NCBI GenBank assembly: GCA_001464665.1
Contig: LNDP01000024.1
Span: 124,001 to 188,000, forward strand
Length of the DNA: 64,000 nt
Origin: Acidobacteria bacterium Ga0074141
Lineage (GTDB): Bacteria > Acidobacteriota > Blastocatellia > Pyrinomonadales > Pyrinomonadaceae
Reading direction: 5' to 3'
Made by a program: the position numbers and the translations under genes. Below are positions 33,315 to 41,739 of this stretch, piece after piece (positions within the stretch are counted from its first letter, which is position 1; every line of letters starts with the position of its first letter). Under the pieces are notes generated by a model. The model was not told where the DNA came from. It did not search any database and worked only from the letters and a program-made list of their open reading frames with translations.

Positions 33315-34220
33315 TCATTCGCGGAGCGGTTTCCCGCTATTGTCTCTGCCGATCACCTTTGAAGGGCCGGCGGCTGACGGCTCGAGCAGATACGAGTTCC
33401 GCCCTGATTTTGCATATTCTGCCGGGGTCGCGGTGGCGAAATAAGTCTTTCCGCCCTCGATCAAAACGACCCGGTAAACATAACCGGTCGATTCAGAGGA
33501 GCGGATATCGTCGGGGACATACCCAAGCTCGATCAACTTTTCAACCTCGGCAAATTGCCCCTTATTCTGGAGCGAAAATGCCAACTGAGCTTTTGCAACG
33601 CGTTCGAGCATCTCCTTCGCTTCGTTCTGCCTTACATCGATCCGGAGTTCATAAAAGAAGTTTTTGCCTTCCTTCTTGATGCGGGCCTCGGTAACCTCGT
33701 CCGCGGCAAGTATCTGCCAAAATCCGTTGACCTTGCGGAGCCTGATCTCCTGCATCTCGGGCTCTTCGCCAATTTCCTCCGGAAGTGCGGCGGTGACGGT
33801 CGCGGAATCGCCTGAGATGATCTCGCCGTTGATCCGTACATCGGCCGGCACCGCTTTCGCGACCGCTTCTAGGTCAACTGCAAATTCGCGGAGTTCGTCG
33901 TCCGTCAGGCCTTCGATCGCCGGCTTGAGGTTCGTCAGGTGGATCGCTTCCCTGTACCGCTTTTCCTTGAGCCGCTCGTAAAATGCCTTGACCGTTTCGG
34001 CCGGCGATCCGGGCTCGATCTCGATCCTCGGCCCCGCCGACGTCTCAGTAGAATTGCCATTAGCGTTAGCGGCCGTCGTCGCCTTAGACGTTGCCGCGTT
34101 GGCCGTCTCGGAGACCGCTGCAGAGCAACCGGTACCGGCCACCGTGTTAAACAGCAGCACCGCAAAAACAGAGATTTGCAAGAGCGTTTCGGCCACGCCT
34201 TTTGGTTCGGACATTCGCAT
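33315..34220 (-). CDS. Probable lipoprotein with a pilin-like C-terminal domain
   Basis: The 301-residue precursor has a hydrophobic segment ending in AGTGC, a possible lipobox (the glycine at -3 is unusual), then an Ala/Thr-rich linker. The middle (residues about 65-180) resembles DUF4878-type lipoproteins: AETVKAFYERLKEKRYREAIHL. The C-terminal 100 residues look like the globular part of acidobacterial pilin-type proteins: AQLAFSLQNKGQFAEVEKLI, GYVYRVVLIEGGKTYFATATP and IGRDNSGKPL. Start 34220 is one of two close ATGs (34214); both lack a strong ribosome binding site. Function unknown. Confidence 0.7.
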   Translation of the reverse strand: MRMSEPKGVAETLLQISVFAVLLFNTVAGTGCSAAVSETANAATSKATTAANANGNSTETSAGPRIEIEPGSPAETVKAFYERLKEKRYREAIHLTNLKPAIEGLTDDELREFAVDLEAVAKAVPADVRINGEIISGDSATVTAALPEEIGEEPEMQEIRLRKVNGFWQILAADEVTEARIKKEGKNFFYELRIDVRQNEAKEMLERVAKAQLAFSLQNKGQFAEVEKLIELGYVPDDIRSSESTGYVYRVVLIEGGKTYFATATPAEYAKSGRNSYLLEPSAAGPSKVIGRDNSGKPLRE

Positions 34221-34269
34221 CAAAATTGGGGCCGCGGTCGTGCCGCGAAGAGGCCCATGGGTGGGCAAC

Positions 34270-34336
34270 CTTGCCTCGTAAACTGCGTGCCCGAGGCAAG
34301 AAAGGAAAGACACGCTAAACCGTAGTATAGCGTGTC
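34270..34336 (-). terminator. Two tandem hairpins after the OPT transporter gene
   Basis: CTTGCCTCG / CGAGGCAAG (34270-34278, 34292-34300) and GACACGCTA / TAGCGTGTC (34309-34317, 34328-34336) are two perfect 9-bp stems. On the minus strand the second is followed by TTTCCTTTCTT, so it can end the OPT transcript about 50 bp past its stop. Confidence 0.6.
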
Positions 34337-34389
34337 CCTGTGGAAAAAGTAAGTATTTATTTACAGATAAAGGGATTAAACGCCCTTTT

Positions 34390-36738
34390 TCACTCGTTTT
34401 CCGGCGATTTTTGCCCCGCAAACAGCTTTTCGCGGCCGACAAGGTAGAGGAAAGCGGCCAGAACGATGAACGGAAGCATCGCGAGAGCATCGGCATACGA
34501 GCCGTTGTAGAACGGGTTCGCGGCCTTTGCCCATTCATTCACGCCTTCCGTAAGACCGCTCAGATAAACCGCCGATAGGGCGACGAGAATCCCGGCAAGG
34601 GCACCGCCCGCGATGTATCCTGAGGCTAGAAGAACTCCGGAACTCTTATCGGTTTCCGCGATGAACTCTTCTTCGGTCAACCCTTTTTCAGCAAATTTTC
34701 GCTTCAGATATTTATCGACCGCCCAGCGGACCATGCCGCCGACAAAGATCGGTGACGATGCGGATATCGGCAAATAAAGCCCGACAGCAAATGCTAGCGA
34801 AGAGATGCCGCAAAGCTCGAGCGTTACCGAGATCATCACCCCAAGAAGGACCAGCGCCCATGGCAACTGCTGGCTGAGAATTCCCTGGATGATATAGCTC
34901 ATCAGCGTCGCCTTTGGCGCCCGGTATTTCTCCACCGATTGCATTATCGGGTCGCCATTGGCATCGACTCCGGTCTGCACTTCGGTGATGACGCCGTTGA
35001 TGCCCGGATCGACAAGGTACGCCGGCTTGCCCGTCATCCCGACGAGATATTTACCCGCCGGACCGCGGCTCGTGTCTGTGTTGTGCCAAACGCGGTAATT
35101 TGCCGAGTCGCGCTCACCGTAAAAGCCTCCGGCCCGCTCGGCCCGAAGCTCGCCGCCCTCGCGGACAAGTTCCTGCTCCGGCACCTGAAAGCCCGCGGAG
35201 AACGTGTTTGGTGCGACCGGATGATAGACCGACGATGACTCATTGAGCTGAATGAGGATCGGGCCTAGAAGAAGTGCGGACGAAAGCGCTCCGACGAGGA
35301 TCGCGGTCTGCTGTTTCCACGGAGTGCCGCCGACCCAGAAGCCGGTCTTAAGGTCCTGCGAGGTCGTGCCGCCATTTGAAGCCGCGATGCAGACGATGCC
35401 GCCGACCGAGAGTGCCGTTACAAAATACGGATCGGGAGCCGTCCAGCCAAGCACGAGAAATGCGAGAGAGGTAAAAAGCAGCGTCGCGACGGTCATTCCC
35501 GAGATCGGGTTCGAAGACGAGCCGATCTCGCCGGTCAGCCGTGAGGAGACCGTGACGAAGAGGAAGCCCAGAATGATGATCAGCACCGCCCCGAGGATAT
35601 TCATCTTGAGCGTCGGCAGCAGCGTGATGACGACGATCAAGGCGAGAATGCCGATGACGACCCACTTGAGCGAGATGTCCTGCTCGGTCCGCGGCAGCGT
35701 TGCATCATCGCCGTTCTTGTTATTGGCCCGTTTTGCCTGAAAGTCCGCAATGCCGCCGCGAATGCCGCCCCAGATGGTCGGCAGCGAGCGAATGAGCGAG
35801 ATGATGCCGCCGGCCGTGACCGCTCCGGCTCCGATGTAGAGAATGTATTCGCTCTGGATGCTGCCGGCACCCTCGATCGGCATATCCTTGATGAGAGTCG
35901 TCGCCGGTGCGAGCGGTTCGGAGAGGCTGTCGCCGAAGAAGCGGATCATCGGGATGAGCACCCAATAGGCCAAAGCACCGCCCGCGAACATTATTCCGGC
36001 GATCCGCGGCCCGATGATGTAGCCGACGCCGAGCAGGGCCGGATTATTCTCCATCGAAACGCTTCCGCCCCGAAAAGGTTCGCCGAAAAGCTTCTCGGGA
36101 TATTCCTTCCAGCCGCTGAAGACCTTCATCACCGTGTTGTAAAGAAAGCCGATACCAAACCCGGCCGCGATGATCATTCCACCCTTGGCCGCAGTCGAAT
36201 CGCCCGCCTTGGCGATCTCGGAGTGCTGCTTTGATTCCTCGCTCGCCGAGGCGATGAGCACCTGTGCGCAGGCCGTGCCCTCGGGATATTTCAGCAAGCC
36301 GTGCTGATCGCGGATCAGCGCACGGCGGAGCGGGATCATCATCAAGATTCCGAGCAGGCCGCCGAGCACGGCAACCATCGTCACCCGCCAGACCTCGAGA
36401 TCAAAACCCAGTATCAGTATCGCGGGCATCGTTACGCCGATGCCGAAGGCGATCGATTCGCCCGCCGAACCGGTCGTTTGGACGATGTTGTGCTCGAGTA
36501 TCGTCGCATCTTTCGCCCCAAGCTTTGCAAGCAGCCGGAAAAGCGTCACCGAGATGACCGCGACCGGGATCGACGCCGAGACCGTCAGCCCGACCTTGAG
36601 CACCAGATAAAGCGACGACGCGCCGAACAAAATGCCCAGCAGGACGCCGACGATCAGCGGCCCCGGCGTCAGCTCACGCAGCGTCGTGACCGAAGCAGGA
36701 ATATACGGGCGAAAGTTTTCGAGAAATGGGTTTTTCAT
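34390..36738 (-). CDS. OPT family oligopeptide transporter
   Basis: The 782-residue integral membrane protein has about 15 hydrophobic segments. It starts with a cytosolic stretch and LREL-TPGPLIVGVLLGILFGASSLYLVLKVGLTVSASIPVAV, the typical OPT opening, and has FGIGVTMPAI and SNGGTTSQDLKTGFWVGGTP, both family blocks. A large soluble loop (about residues 510-590) sits between the two halves. OPT proteins carry small peptides or metal chelates with protons. The start at 36738 fits the family, with AGGA about 6 bp upstream; the longer frame only translates intergenic repeats. Confidence 0.92.
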   Translation of the reverse strand: MKNPFLENFRPYIPASVTTLRELTPGPLIVGVLLGILFGASSLYLVLKVGLTVSASIPVAVISVTLFRLLAKLGAKDATILEHNIVQTTGSAGESIAFGIGVTMPAILILGFDLEVWRVTMVAVLGGLLGILMMIPLRRALIRDQHGLLKYPEGTACAQVLIASASEESKQHSEIAKAGDSTAAKGGMIIAAGFGIGFLYNTVMKVFSGWKEYPEKLFGEPFRGGSVSMENNPALLGVGYIIGPRIAGIMFAGGALAYWVLIPMIRFFGDSLSEPLAPATTLIKDMPIEGAGSIQSEYILYIGAGAVTAGGIISLIRSLPTIWGGIRGGIADFQAKRANNKNGDDATLPRTEQDISLKWVVIGILALIVVITLLPTLKMNILGAVLIIILGFLFVTVSSRLTGEIGSSSNPISGMTVATLLFTSLAFLVLGWTAPDPYFVTALSVGGIVCIAASNGGTTSQDLKTGFWVGGTPWKQQTAILVGALSSALLLGPILIQLNESSSVYHPVAPNTFSAGFQVPEQELVREGGELRAERAGGFYGERDSANYRVWHNTDTSRGPAGKYLVGMTGKPAYLVDPGINGVITEVQTGVDANGDPIMQSVEKYRAPKATLMSYIIQGILSQQLPWALVLLGVMISVTLELCGISSLAFAVGLYLPISASSPIFVGGMVRWAVDKYLKRKFAEKGLTEEEFIAETDKSSGVLLASGYIAGGALAGILVALSAVYLSGLTEGVNEWAKAANPFYNGSYADALAMLPFIVLAAFLYLVGREKLFAGQKSPENE

Positions 36739-36745
36739 AATTTTC

Positions 36746-37306
36746 CTATAGCTCTCCTCCTTGATTAGGAGGGGTGGACGCCGCTTCGGCGGACGGGGTG
36801 GTAGTTTCCCCAAGCTCCCCTCCTTGATTAGGAGGGGCGGACGCCGCTTCGGCGGACGGGGTGGTAGTTTCCCCAAGCTCCCCTCCTTGATTAGGAGGGG
36901 TGGACGCCGCTTCGGCGGACGGGGTGGTAGATTCCCGTTCGCGCCACCCGAAATACGACCGAATCACACCAAGAACGAACTCCGGCTCATCGAAGACAAG
37001 AAAGTTCTCAAATCTCAACACCTTGATACCCATACCTGCAAGGTATCGGCTCCGTTTAAGGTCGCGAAGCCCCGCCGCTTCGCTTTTATGCACTTCTCCA
37101 TCGAGCTCGACCGCAAGAAACTCAGCCGGGCAATAGAAGTCTAGGACGTAGTTCCCGACGCTATGCTGTCGCCGAAACTTCCGGCCTTCAAGCCGCGAGT
37201 TCTTGATGGCACCCCAGAGCGTCGCTTCAGCGGGCGTCAAGCGTTTTCGCAGCTTGCTTCGGATCGGCTTGAGGTAGCTTCGGTTGTGTGGCCTTGAATT
37301 GTCCAC
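36746..37306 (-). CDS. DUF559 (Vsr-like) endonuclease-domain protein with repeat-derived tail
   Basis: The first 125 residues form the DUF559 domain, related to Vsr-type endonucleases: LRKRLTPAEATLWGAIKNSRLEGRKFRRQHSVGNYVLDFYCP, VELDGEVHKS near residue 75, and RVLRFENFLV-like residues after it. The acidic E-L-D and following residues fit the catalytic site. The last 58 codons read three copies of a 21-residue unit (SAEAASTPPNQGGELGETTTP type) encoded by 63-bp repeats of an intergenic type also found elsewhere in the window. The gene is thus flanked by repeat copies on both sides (36751-36939 and 37323-37368). The nuclease role is inferred. Confidence 0.8.
   Translation of the reverse strand: MDNSRPHNRSYLKPIRSKLRKRLTPAEATLWGAIKNSRLEGRKFRRQHSVGNYVLDFYCPAEFLAVELDGEVHKSEAAGLRDLKRSRYLAGMGIKVLRFENFLVFDEPEFVLGVIRSYFGWRERESTTPSAEAASTPPNQGGELGETTTPSAEAASAPPNQGGELGETTTPSAEAASTPPNQGGEL
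36751..36939 (-). repeat. Three tandem 63-bp repeat units at the end of the DUF559 gene
   Basis: Units start at 36751, 36814 and 36877 and differ at only a few bases. Each contains CTCCTTGATTAGGAG and a GCCGCTTCGGC hairpin followed by GGACGGGGTGGTAG. The period, 63 bp, keeps the frame open, so they encode the 21-residue tail. A reverse-oriented copy is at 37323-37368 and a relative at 19446-19547. Confidence 0.92.
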
Positions 37307-37322
37307 CTTAAATGTTAAGAGC

Positions 37323-37368
37323 TACCACCCCGCCCTTCGGGCACCCCTCCTAACCAAGGAGGGGAGCT
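37323..37368 (-). repeat. Inverted single copy of the DUF559-associated repeat
   Basis: CTACCACCCCGCCCTTCGGG leads to CCCCTCC-taacc-AAGGAGGGG. It faces the three tandem copies across the DUF559 coding core, so the gene is bracketed by inverted repeats. The 37369-37560 stretch before the M14 gene shows nothing else. Confidence 0.8.
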
Positions 37369-37560
37369 TTCTTGCGTATTCACGCCCGTCCTTCGGCTCA
37401 AAACGACGTTTCACCGCGATTCCAAGGAAATTTACGCCCAAACACCCGAAATTGCAATAGGTTATGTGGATCTGGAAAATTTAGATTCCGTTCAAATCTT
37501 CCAAATGTGCGTGAAATCCACTAAACTAGCCGATATTTCCCCTCGGAGCACAAAATTCCT

Positions 37561-40008
37561 ATGAAAAACATCTCTGCGTCTCTGCGTATTTGCGGTTTAG
37601 TTATTATTCTTGCTGTCGCGGCGTTCTCCCAGGTCCCGACGCCAAAGGACGTGCTCGGTTTCACGCCCGGCGATGACCGAAAGCTCGCCAGTTGGGCACA
37701 GGTGGTCGATTATTTCAAAAAGCTCGACGCCGCCAGCGACCGGATGGTCTTCGAAGAGATCGGCAAGACGACAATGGGCGCTCCGTTCGTCTACGCAACC
37801 GTCAGCTCGCCGGAGAATCTGAAGAACCTAGCGAAATACCGCGACATCAACGACAAACTCGCCGACCCGCGGACGTTCATCAATAAGAGTAGAAACGTCC
37901 CGGACGCGACCGCAAAAGCTTTGATCGACGAAGGCAAGACGATCGTCCTGATCACCTTCGGCATTCATTCGACCGAGGTTGGTTCGACGCTTTCGAGCAT
38001 GCTGATCGCTCATGAACTTGCCAGCAGCAACGACGCGCGGATCAAGAAAATTCTCGACAACACGATCATCCTTCTCGTGCCGTCGCTGAACCCCGACGGC
38101 GTGGACATCGTCAAAAACTGGTACGACAAAACGCTCGGCACGCCGTACGAAGGTACAAACCCGCCCGAGCTTTATCACAAGTACGTCGGGCACGATAACA
38201 ACCGCGACTGGTACGCGTTCACACAGGTCGAAACGCAGCTCACGGTCGATAAGATCCACAACATCTGGCATCCGCAGATCGTGCTCGATATGCACCAGCA
38301 GGGCATCTACGGTGCGAGGCAATTCCTGCCGCCGTATATGCCGCCGGTCGAACCGAACGTGCCGCAGCAGATAGTCGAGGGCTACACGGAGCTTGGGCTC
38401 TACATCGCCGGCGATATGCGGAAGAAAGGCTTTCAGGGCCTGACGACCGGCACGACCTACGACGCTTGGACGCCCGCACGCGCCTATTCGCATTACCACG
38501 GCGGCGTCCGCATCCTGAGCGAGACCGCCTCCGCTCGCCTCGCGACGCCCGTCACGGTTAAGGCCGATGAACTTCGCGGCGGCCGCGGCGTCAACCCGCA
38601 CAAAGACGACGCCAACAACGGCCCCGCCTGGAAAGGCGGCGACTGGCGCCTTCGCGATATCACCAACTACATGTCCGGCACCGCCTTCAGCCTCCTTGAC
38701 CACGCCGCTGACAACCGCGAAAAATGGCTGTCACGCTTTTATGAGATAGGGAAAGAAGCCGTGCGGCCGAGGAGGGAAGGCGAACTCAATGCGTTTGTTA
38801 TCGACCATTATAAAAGTCGCTACGATTATCGATTGCGTTCGATTTTGAAGCGCGCTGGTGTTGAAAGTCATAGATATGACTCTCCGACGATCAACGGGAC
38901 TAAGTACGTTACCGGCGTGACCGTAATTCCGATGGCGCAGCCGTATAGCGGTTTCGCAAAGGCCTTGCTTGAAACGCAACAGTACCCAAACTTGCGTGAT
39001 AAGGAGAGGCAGCCAATCGCTCCTTACGATGTGACGGCACATACATTGTCGTTACTGTTGTCCGTTGATGCGACCCCGTTGTACACCAAACTAGACATCA
39101 CAAATGGAAAAGGCTTCGGTTCTGGCACTGGGACGGGAATCGGTTCGATTCGGTGTTCCAGTGATTTTGAGTTCGGATTGTACAAATCGGATCAACCTTC
39201 GATGGACGAGGGATGGTCGCGATGGATTTTTGAAGATAATAAAAGCTTCTTCGGGAGATTCGGGCCGAACGAAAAATATTGCTCTTCGCAGCTTGTTTCA
39301 GTTTCCAAATCAATCCTTCAGAATAATCCGGGCTCTGCGGGACTGAACACGATTGTTTTTCCCGATCAATCCGCCAGTCAGATTCTCAATGGCTCTGCAA
39401 AAGGCTCGATGCCGGATGAGTATGTGGGCGGCGTCGGGAAAGAGGGCGTTGAGAATCTGAAGAAATTCGTCGAAGCGGGCGGGACGCTCGTGTTCCTGAA
39501 CGAATCGTCGAACTTTGCGATCGAACAATTCAATCTGCCGATCAAGAACATCACAAAGGGCCTCAACCGAAAGGACTTCTACATCCCAGGCTCGATCCTC
39601 CGTACGGAACTCGACCTCTCGCACCCGATCGCCAAAGGCATGCCACAGCATTCGATCGCCTGGTTCGAGGACTCGCCGGTGTTTGAGCTGTCAGAACCGC
39701 CTCCGTCAGGGGGCGGCCAGTCTGCCGGCTCCACGAACCGGCCGCCCGCTAACGCAGGCGGTTCCGACAAGATCGAGCCGCCTAAAGGCGGAACTCCGAA
39801 CATTCGCGTCATCGCCCGTTATCCGTCCGACCCGAAGAACATTCTCCTCTCAGGCTGGGCACTTGGGCAGGACAAGATCGCGGGCAAGGCGGCACTTGTC
39901 GAGGTCACGATGGGTAAAGGCAAGATCGTCCTTTTTGGCTTCCGTCCGCAGTACCGCGGACAGAGCCTGGCGACCTTCCCGCTGCTCTTCAACGCGATCT
40001 CGCAGTAA
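37561..40008 (+). CDS. M14-type secreted zinc carboxypeptidase
   Basis: The 815-residue precursor has a signal peptide (CGLVIILAVAAFSQ). The M14 catalytic domain shows GIHSTEVG with zinc ligands H136 and E139, SLNPDGVDIV, VLDMHQQG with the third histidine, and HYHGGVRILSETASA, whose glutamate can serve as the base. The C-terminal part (about residue 560 on) is a glutamine-amidotransferase-like alpha/beta domain (GVENLKKFVEAGGTLVFLNES). An in-frame interspersed GC-rich repeat (39711-39791) adds about 27 residues of low-complexity Pro/Gly sequence. It probably degrades peptides in the periplasm. Confidence 0.9.
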   Translation: MKNISASLRICGLVIILAVAAFSQVPTPKDVLGFTPGDDRKLASWAQVVDYFKKLDAASDRMVFEEIGKTTMGAPFVYATVSSPENLKNLAKYRDINDKLADPRTFINKSRNVPDATAKALIDEGKTIVLITFGIHSTEVGSTLSSMLIAHELASSNDARIKKILDNTIILLVPSLNPDGVDIVKNWYDKTLGTPYEGTNPPELYHKYVGHDNNRDWYAFTQVETQLTVDKIHNIWHPQIVLDMHQQGIYGARQFLPPYMPPVEPNVPQQIVEGYTELGLYIAGDMRKKGFQGLTTGTTYDAWTPARAYSHYHGGVRILSETASARLATPVTVKADELRGGRGVNPHKDDANNGPAWKGGDWRLRDITNYMSGTAFSLLDHAADNREKWLSRFYEIGKEAVRPRREGELNAFVIDHYKSRYDYRLRSILKRAGVESHRYDSPTINGTKYVTGVTVIPMAQPYSGFAKALLETQQYPNLRDKERQPIAPYDVTAHTLSLLLSVDATPLYTKLDITNGKGFGSGTGTGIGSIRCSSDFEFGLYKSDQPSMDEGWSRWIFEDNKSFFGRFGPNEKYCSSQLVSVSKSILQNNPGSAGLNTIVFPDQSASQILNGSAKGSMPDEYVGGVGKEGVENLKKFVEAGGTLVFLNESSNFAIEQFNLPIKNITKGLNRKDFYIPGSILRTELDLSHPIAKGMPQHSIAWFEDSPVFELSEPPPSGGGQSAGSTNRPPANAGGSDKIEPPKGGTPNIRVIARYPSDPKNILLSGWALGQDKIAGKAALVEVTMGKGKIVLFGFRPQYRGQSLATFPLLFNAISQ
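39711..39791 (+). repeat. GC-rich palindromic repeat inserted in frame in the M14 gene
   Basis: The segment contains CCGCCTCCG...GGGGCGG, GAACCGGCCGCCCGCTAACG, GCAGGCGGTTCC and CCGCCTAAAGGCGGAAC, all self-complementary and unlike the codon style around them. It encodes a Pro/Gly-rich linker (PPPSGGGQSAGSTNR), so it is a mini-insert that preserved the frame. Confidence 0.65.
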
Positions 40009-40014
40009 GGCAAT

Positions 40015-40049
40015 AAAGGCCCGGCGGCAAACCCGGGCCTTTCAATTTT
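40015..40049 (+). terminator. Rho-independent terminator after the M14 peptidase
   Basis: AAAGGCCCGG / CCGGGCCTTT (40015-40024 and 40033-40042), a perfect 10-bp stem with an 8-nt loop, followed by CAATTTT, begins 7 bp past the stop. Confidence 0.9.
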
Positions 40050-40074
40050 CATCTCATTGTCGTACACTGGCGTT

Positions 40075-40092
40075 CCGCTAATGCGATAGCGG
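40075..40092. other. Inverted repeat upstream of tmRNA
   Basis: CCGCTA-atgcga-TAGCGG forms a 6-bp stem 25 bp before the tmRNA 5' end, in the region where its promoter must lie. It may be a regulator site or coincidence. Confidence 0.3.
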
Positions 40093-40116
40093 ACCCAATT
40101 TTGCTCTACAAAGTTT

Positions 40117-40486
40117 GGGGGCGACAGGCTTCGACAGGGGCTTGTATAGATCTTTGAATGCACGCCGGGCTTGCTTGTTAGCTCGTTAAAAAAACACGCA
40201 AAACACAAATGCTAATCAAGAATTAGCTCTCGCTGCCTAATTAAACCTAGCTACAGCGATGTCCCGCGGGAAGTTCGCCTGATGCGACCCGTTGGGGCAT
40301 AACCCAGTTCAGGCTCGGACGCATTCTCGACCCGCGAATGTGGCTTAAAGTTAGCCGGGTATGCTTTTGGGGAGGTCTTGTCGGCTCACCTGCTCCTCAA
40401 TGGCGAGATGAAGTGAACCGACTAAGCGTGTAGATTTCACTGGTCGCAACCTTTGGATGCGGGTTCGATTCCCGCCGCCTCCACCA
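40117..40486 (+). ncRNA. ssrA: Transfer-messenger RNA (tmRNA)
   Basis: The 370-nt gene has both tRNA-like ends. The 5' GGGGGCG pairs with 3' CGCCTCC (40476-40482, one G-U pair), followed by an encoded A-CCA at 40483-40486. The T-arm GCGGGTTCGATTCCCGC is at 40460-40476, and the 5' part carries the tmRNA-type CGACAGGCTTCGACAGG. The tag frame ends at TAA 40238-40240 and reads KNTQNTNANQELALAA from 40190, ending in the usual ALAA degron. The exact resume codon is not certain; the frame is closed by a TAA at 40187. It rescues stalled ribosomes. Confidence 0.95.
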
Positions 40487-40518
40487 TCTCTTCTCGGAAA
40501 TATTCTATAATATCGGCG

Positions 40519-41739
40519 ATGCCCGTTTTCTTTACAGGAAAACGCCTTATTGCCGTGGCCGCAGCAGCGGTCGTCTTGTTCGCAGTTCAGCAATCCGCCG
40601 GGCAGCCGAGGGCGGATGAACTCCGCTCGGAGCTTGTCCGTTATGCCGCTTTCACCGAGGCGGAGCTTACCGCAATGGACAAGGGCGAGGTTGTGGTCAA
40701 GCGCGTGAAGACCGCCGCCAAACAGGACGTGGCTGTGTTCGGGATCGTCCGCAGAGCCGATCTGCCGCCGGTGTCGATGGAGGCCTTCCGCGACAGCTTT
40801 TCGCAGCGAGGCAATAAAGAAATGGGCGCGAAAGGGCTCTTCTCTGATCCGCCGCAGCCGGCCGACCTTTCATCTCTCAACCTCGAGAGCCGCGATTTCG
40901 ATGAACTCCGGAAATGCAGCATTGGCGATTGCGACATCAATATGTCTGCATTCTGGATCCGGCGCTTCGGTTCTGAAATCGATTGGAACGCCGCCGACCA
41001 CCGCGAACGGGCAACCGAACTTTTTCGGGCGATGGTGCTGGAATATGCGTCGGAATACACTTTGAAGGGAGCAACATCGCTCGGCACACACGCAAATCGA
41101 AATGAGCCGCTCGACCTGACGAGGGCTCAAAACGAATTGCTCAAAGAGCTCCCGCTCGTGGACATATTCGGCTTCGGTTTGCGGAAATATATGCAGGAAT
41201 ATCCTGCGGGGAGACTATCAGGTATTCAAAGTGAAATGCACTGGTCGGCGATCGATTTTGGGCTGAACCCAACCGTAACTCTGTCGCACGCCGTCGCATT
41301 TACGAACGGCATTGCTGGAAATGATTCGCATTTTGTTCTAACGCGGCAGTTCTATTCCACAAGGTATCTTGACGCGTCCGTATCGCTGACGGCATTGCTC
41401 CGGATTGCGAGTGACGAAACCACTGAAAACTATATCGTCTTTGCAGATCGCTCGCGGTCGGATGCCCTCGGCGGCATTCTTGGCGGAGTGGCGCGCTCGG
41501 CGGTCGAGGCCGAGGCCATTGATCGGGTCAGAGGCCTTCTCGATACGGCGGCTGCGAGGCTCGCATCGCCGGAATCTCAAAGTCGGCTGGCAGTGGAAGT
41601 TGTCGAGGAAGAAGGTGGAGGCTGGAGTTCGTGGCTGCGATCAAACTGGCTGCTCGCCGTCGCCGGTATCCTTGTCCTTTTCGGGCTCGCGAGTTTCTTG
41701 CTGCGTCGCGGGTCGAAGTTAACTAAGCCGCTCGGCTAG
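40519..41739 (+). CDS. Membrane-anchored exported protein of unknown function
   Basis: The 406-residue protein has an N-terminal hydrophobic signal (LIAVAAAAVVLFAVQQSAG) and a C-terminal transmembrane helix (WLLAVAGILVLFGLASFLL, near 385) followed by basic residues, so it is probably exposed to the periplasm and held by the C-terminal anchor. The body is helical and acidic with no family I recognise. ATG 40519 was chosen because the longer frame overlaps tmRNA. It lies 32 bp after tmRNA and converges with the S8 peptidase gene, overlapping by 4 bp. Confidence 0.75.
   Translation: MPVFFTGKRLIAVAAAAVVLFAVQQSAGQPRADELRSELVRYAAFTEAELTAMDKGEVVVKRVKTAAKQDVAVFGIVRRADLPPVSMEAFRDSFSQRGNKEMGAKGLFSDPPQPADLSSLNLESRDFDELRKCSIGDCDINMSAFWIRRFGSEIDWNAADHRERATELFRAMVLEYASEYTLKGATSLGTHANRNEPLDLTRAQNELLKELPLVDIFGFGLRKYMQEYPAGRLSGIQSEMHWSAIDFGLNPTVTLSHAVAFTNGIAGNDSHFVLTRQFYSTRYLDASVSLTALLRIASDETTENYIVFADRSRSDALGGILGGVARSAVEAEAIDRVRGLLDTAAARLASPESQSRLAVEVVEEEGGGWSSWLRSNWLLAVAGILVLFGLASFLLRRGSKLTKPLG

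Noticed and set aside
36751-36876. N-terminal extension of the OPT transporter frame into the repeats
   Set aside because: The extension reads the repeat units as K-L-P-P-R-P-P-K-R-R peptides; the homologous region and a ribosome binding site fit the ATG at 36738.
40187-40240. Short open frame in tmRNA as a separate small gene
   Set aside because: It is the tag reading frame of tmRNA, ending ALAA, not an independent gene.
40453-40518. Start of the membrane protein gene inside tmRNA
   Set aside because: The earlier ATG overlaps the tmRNA T-arm. The ATG at 40519 gives a normal signal segment.
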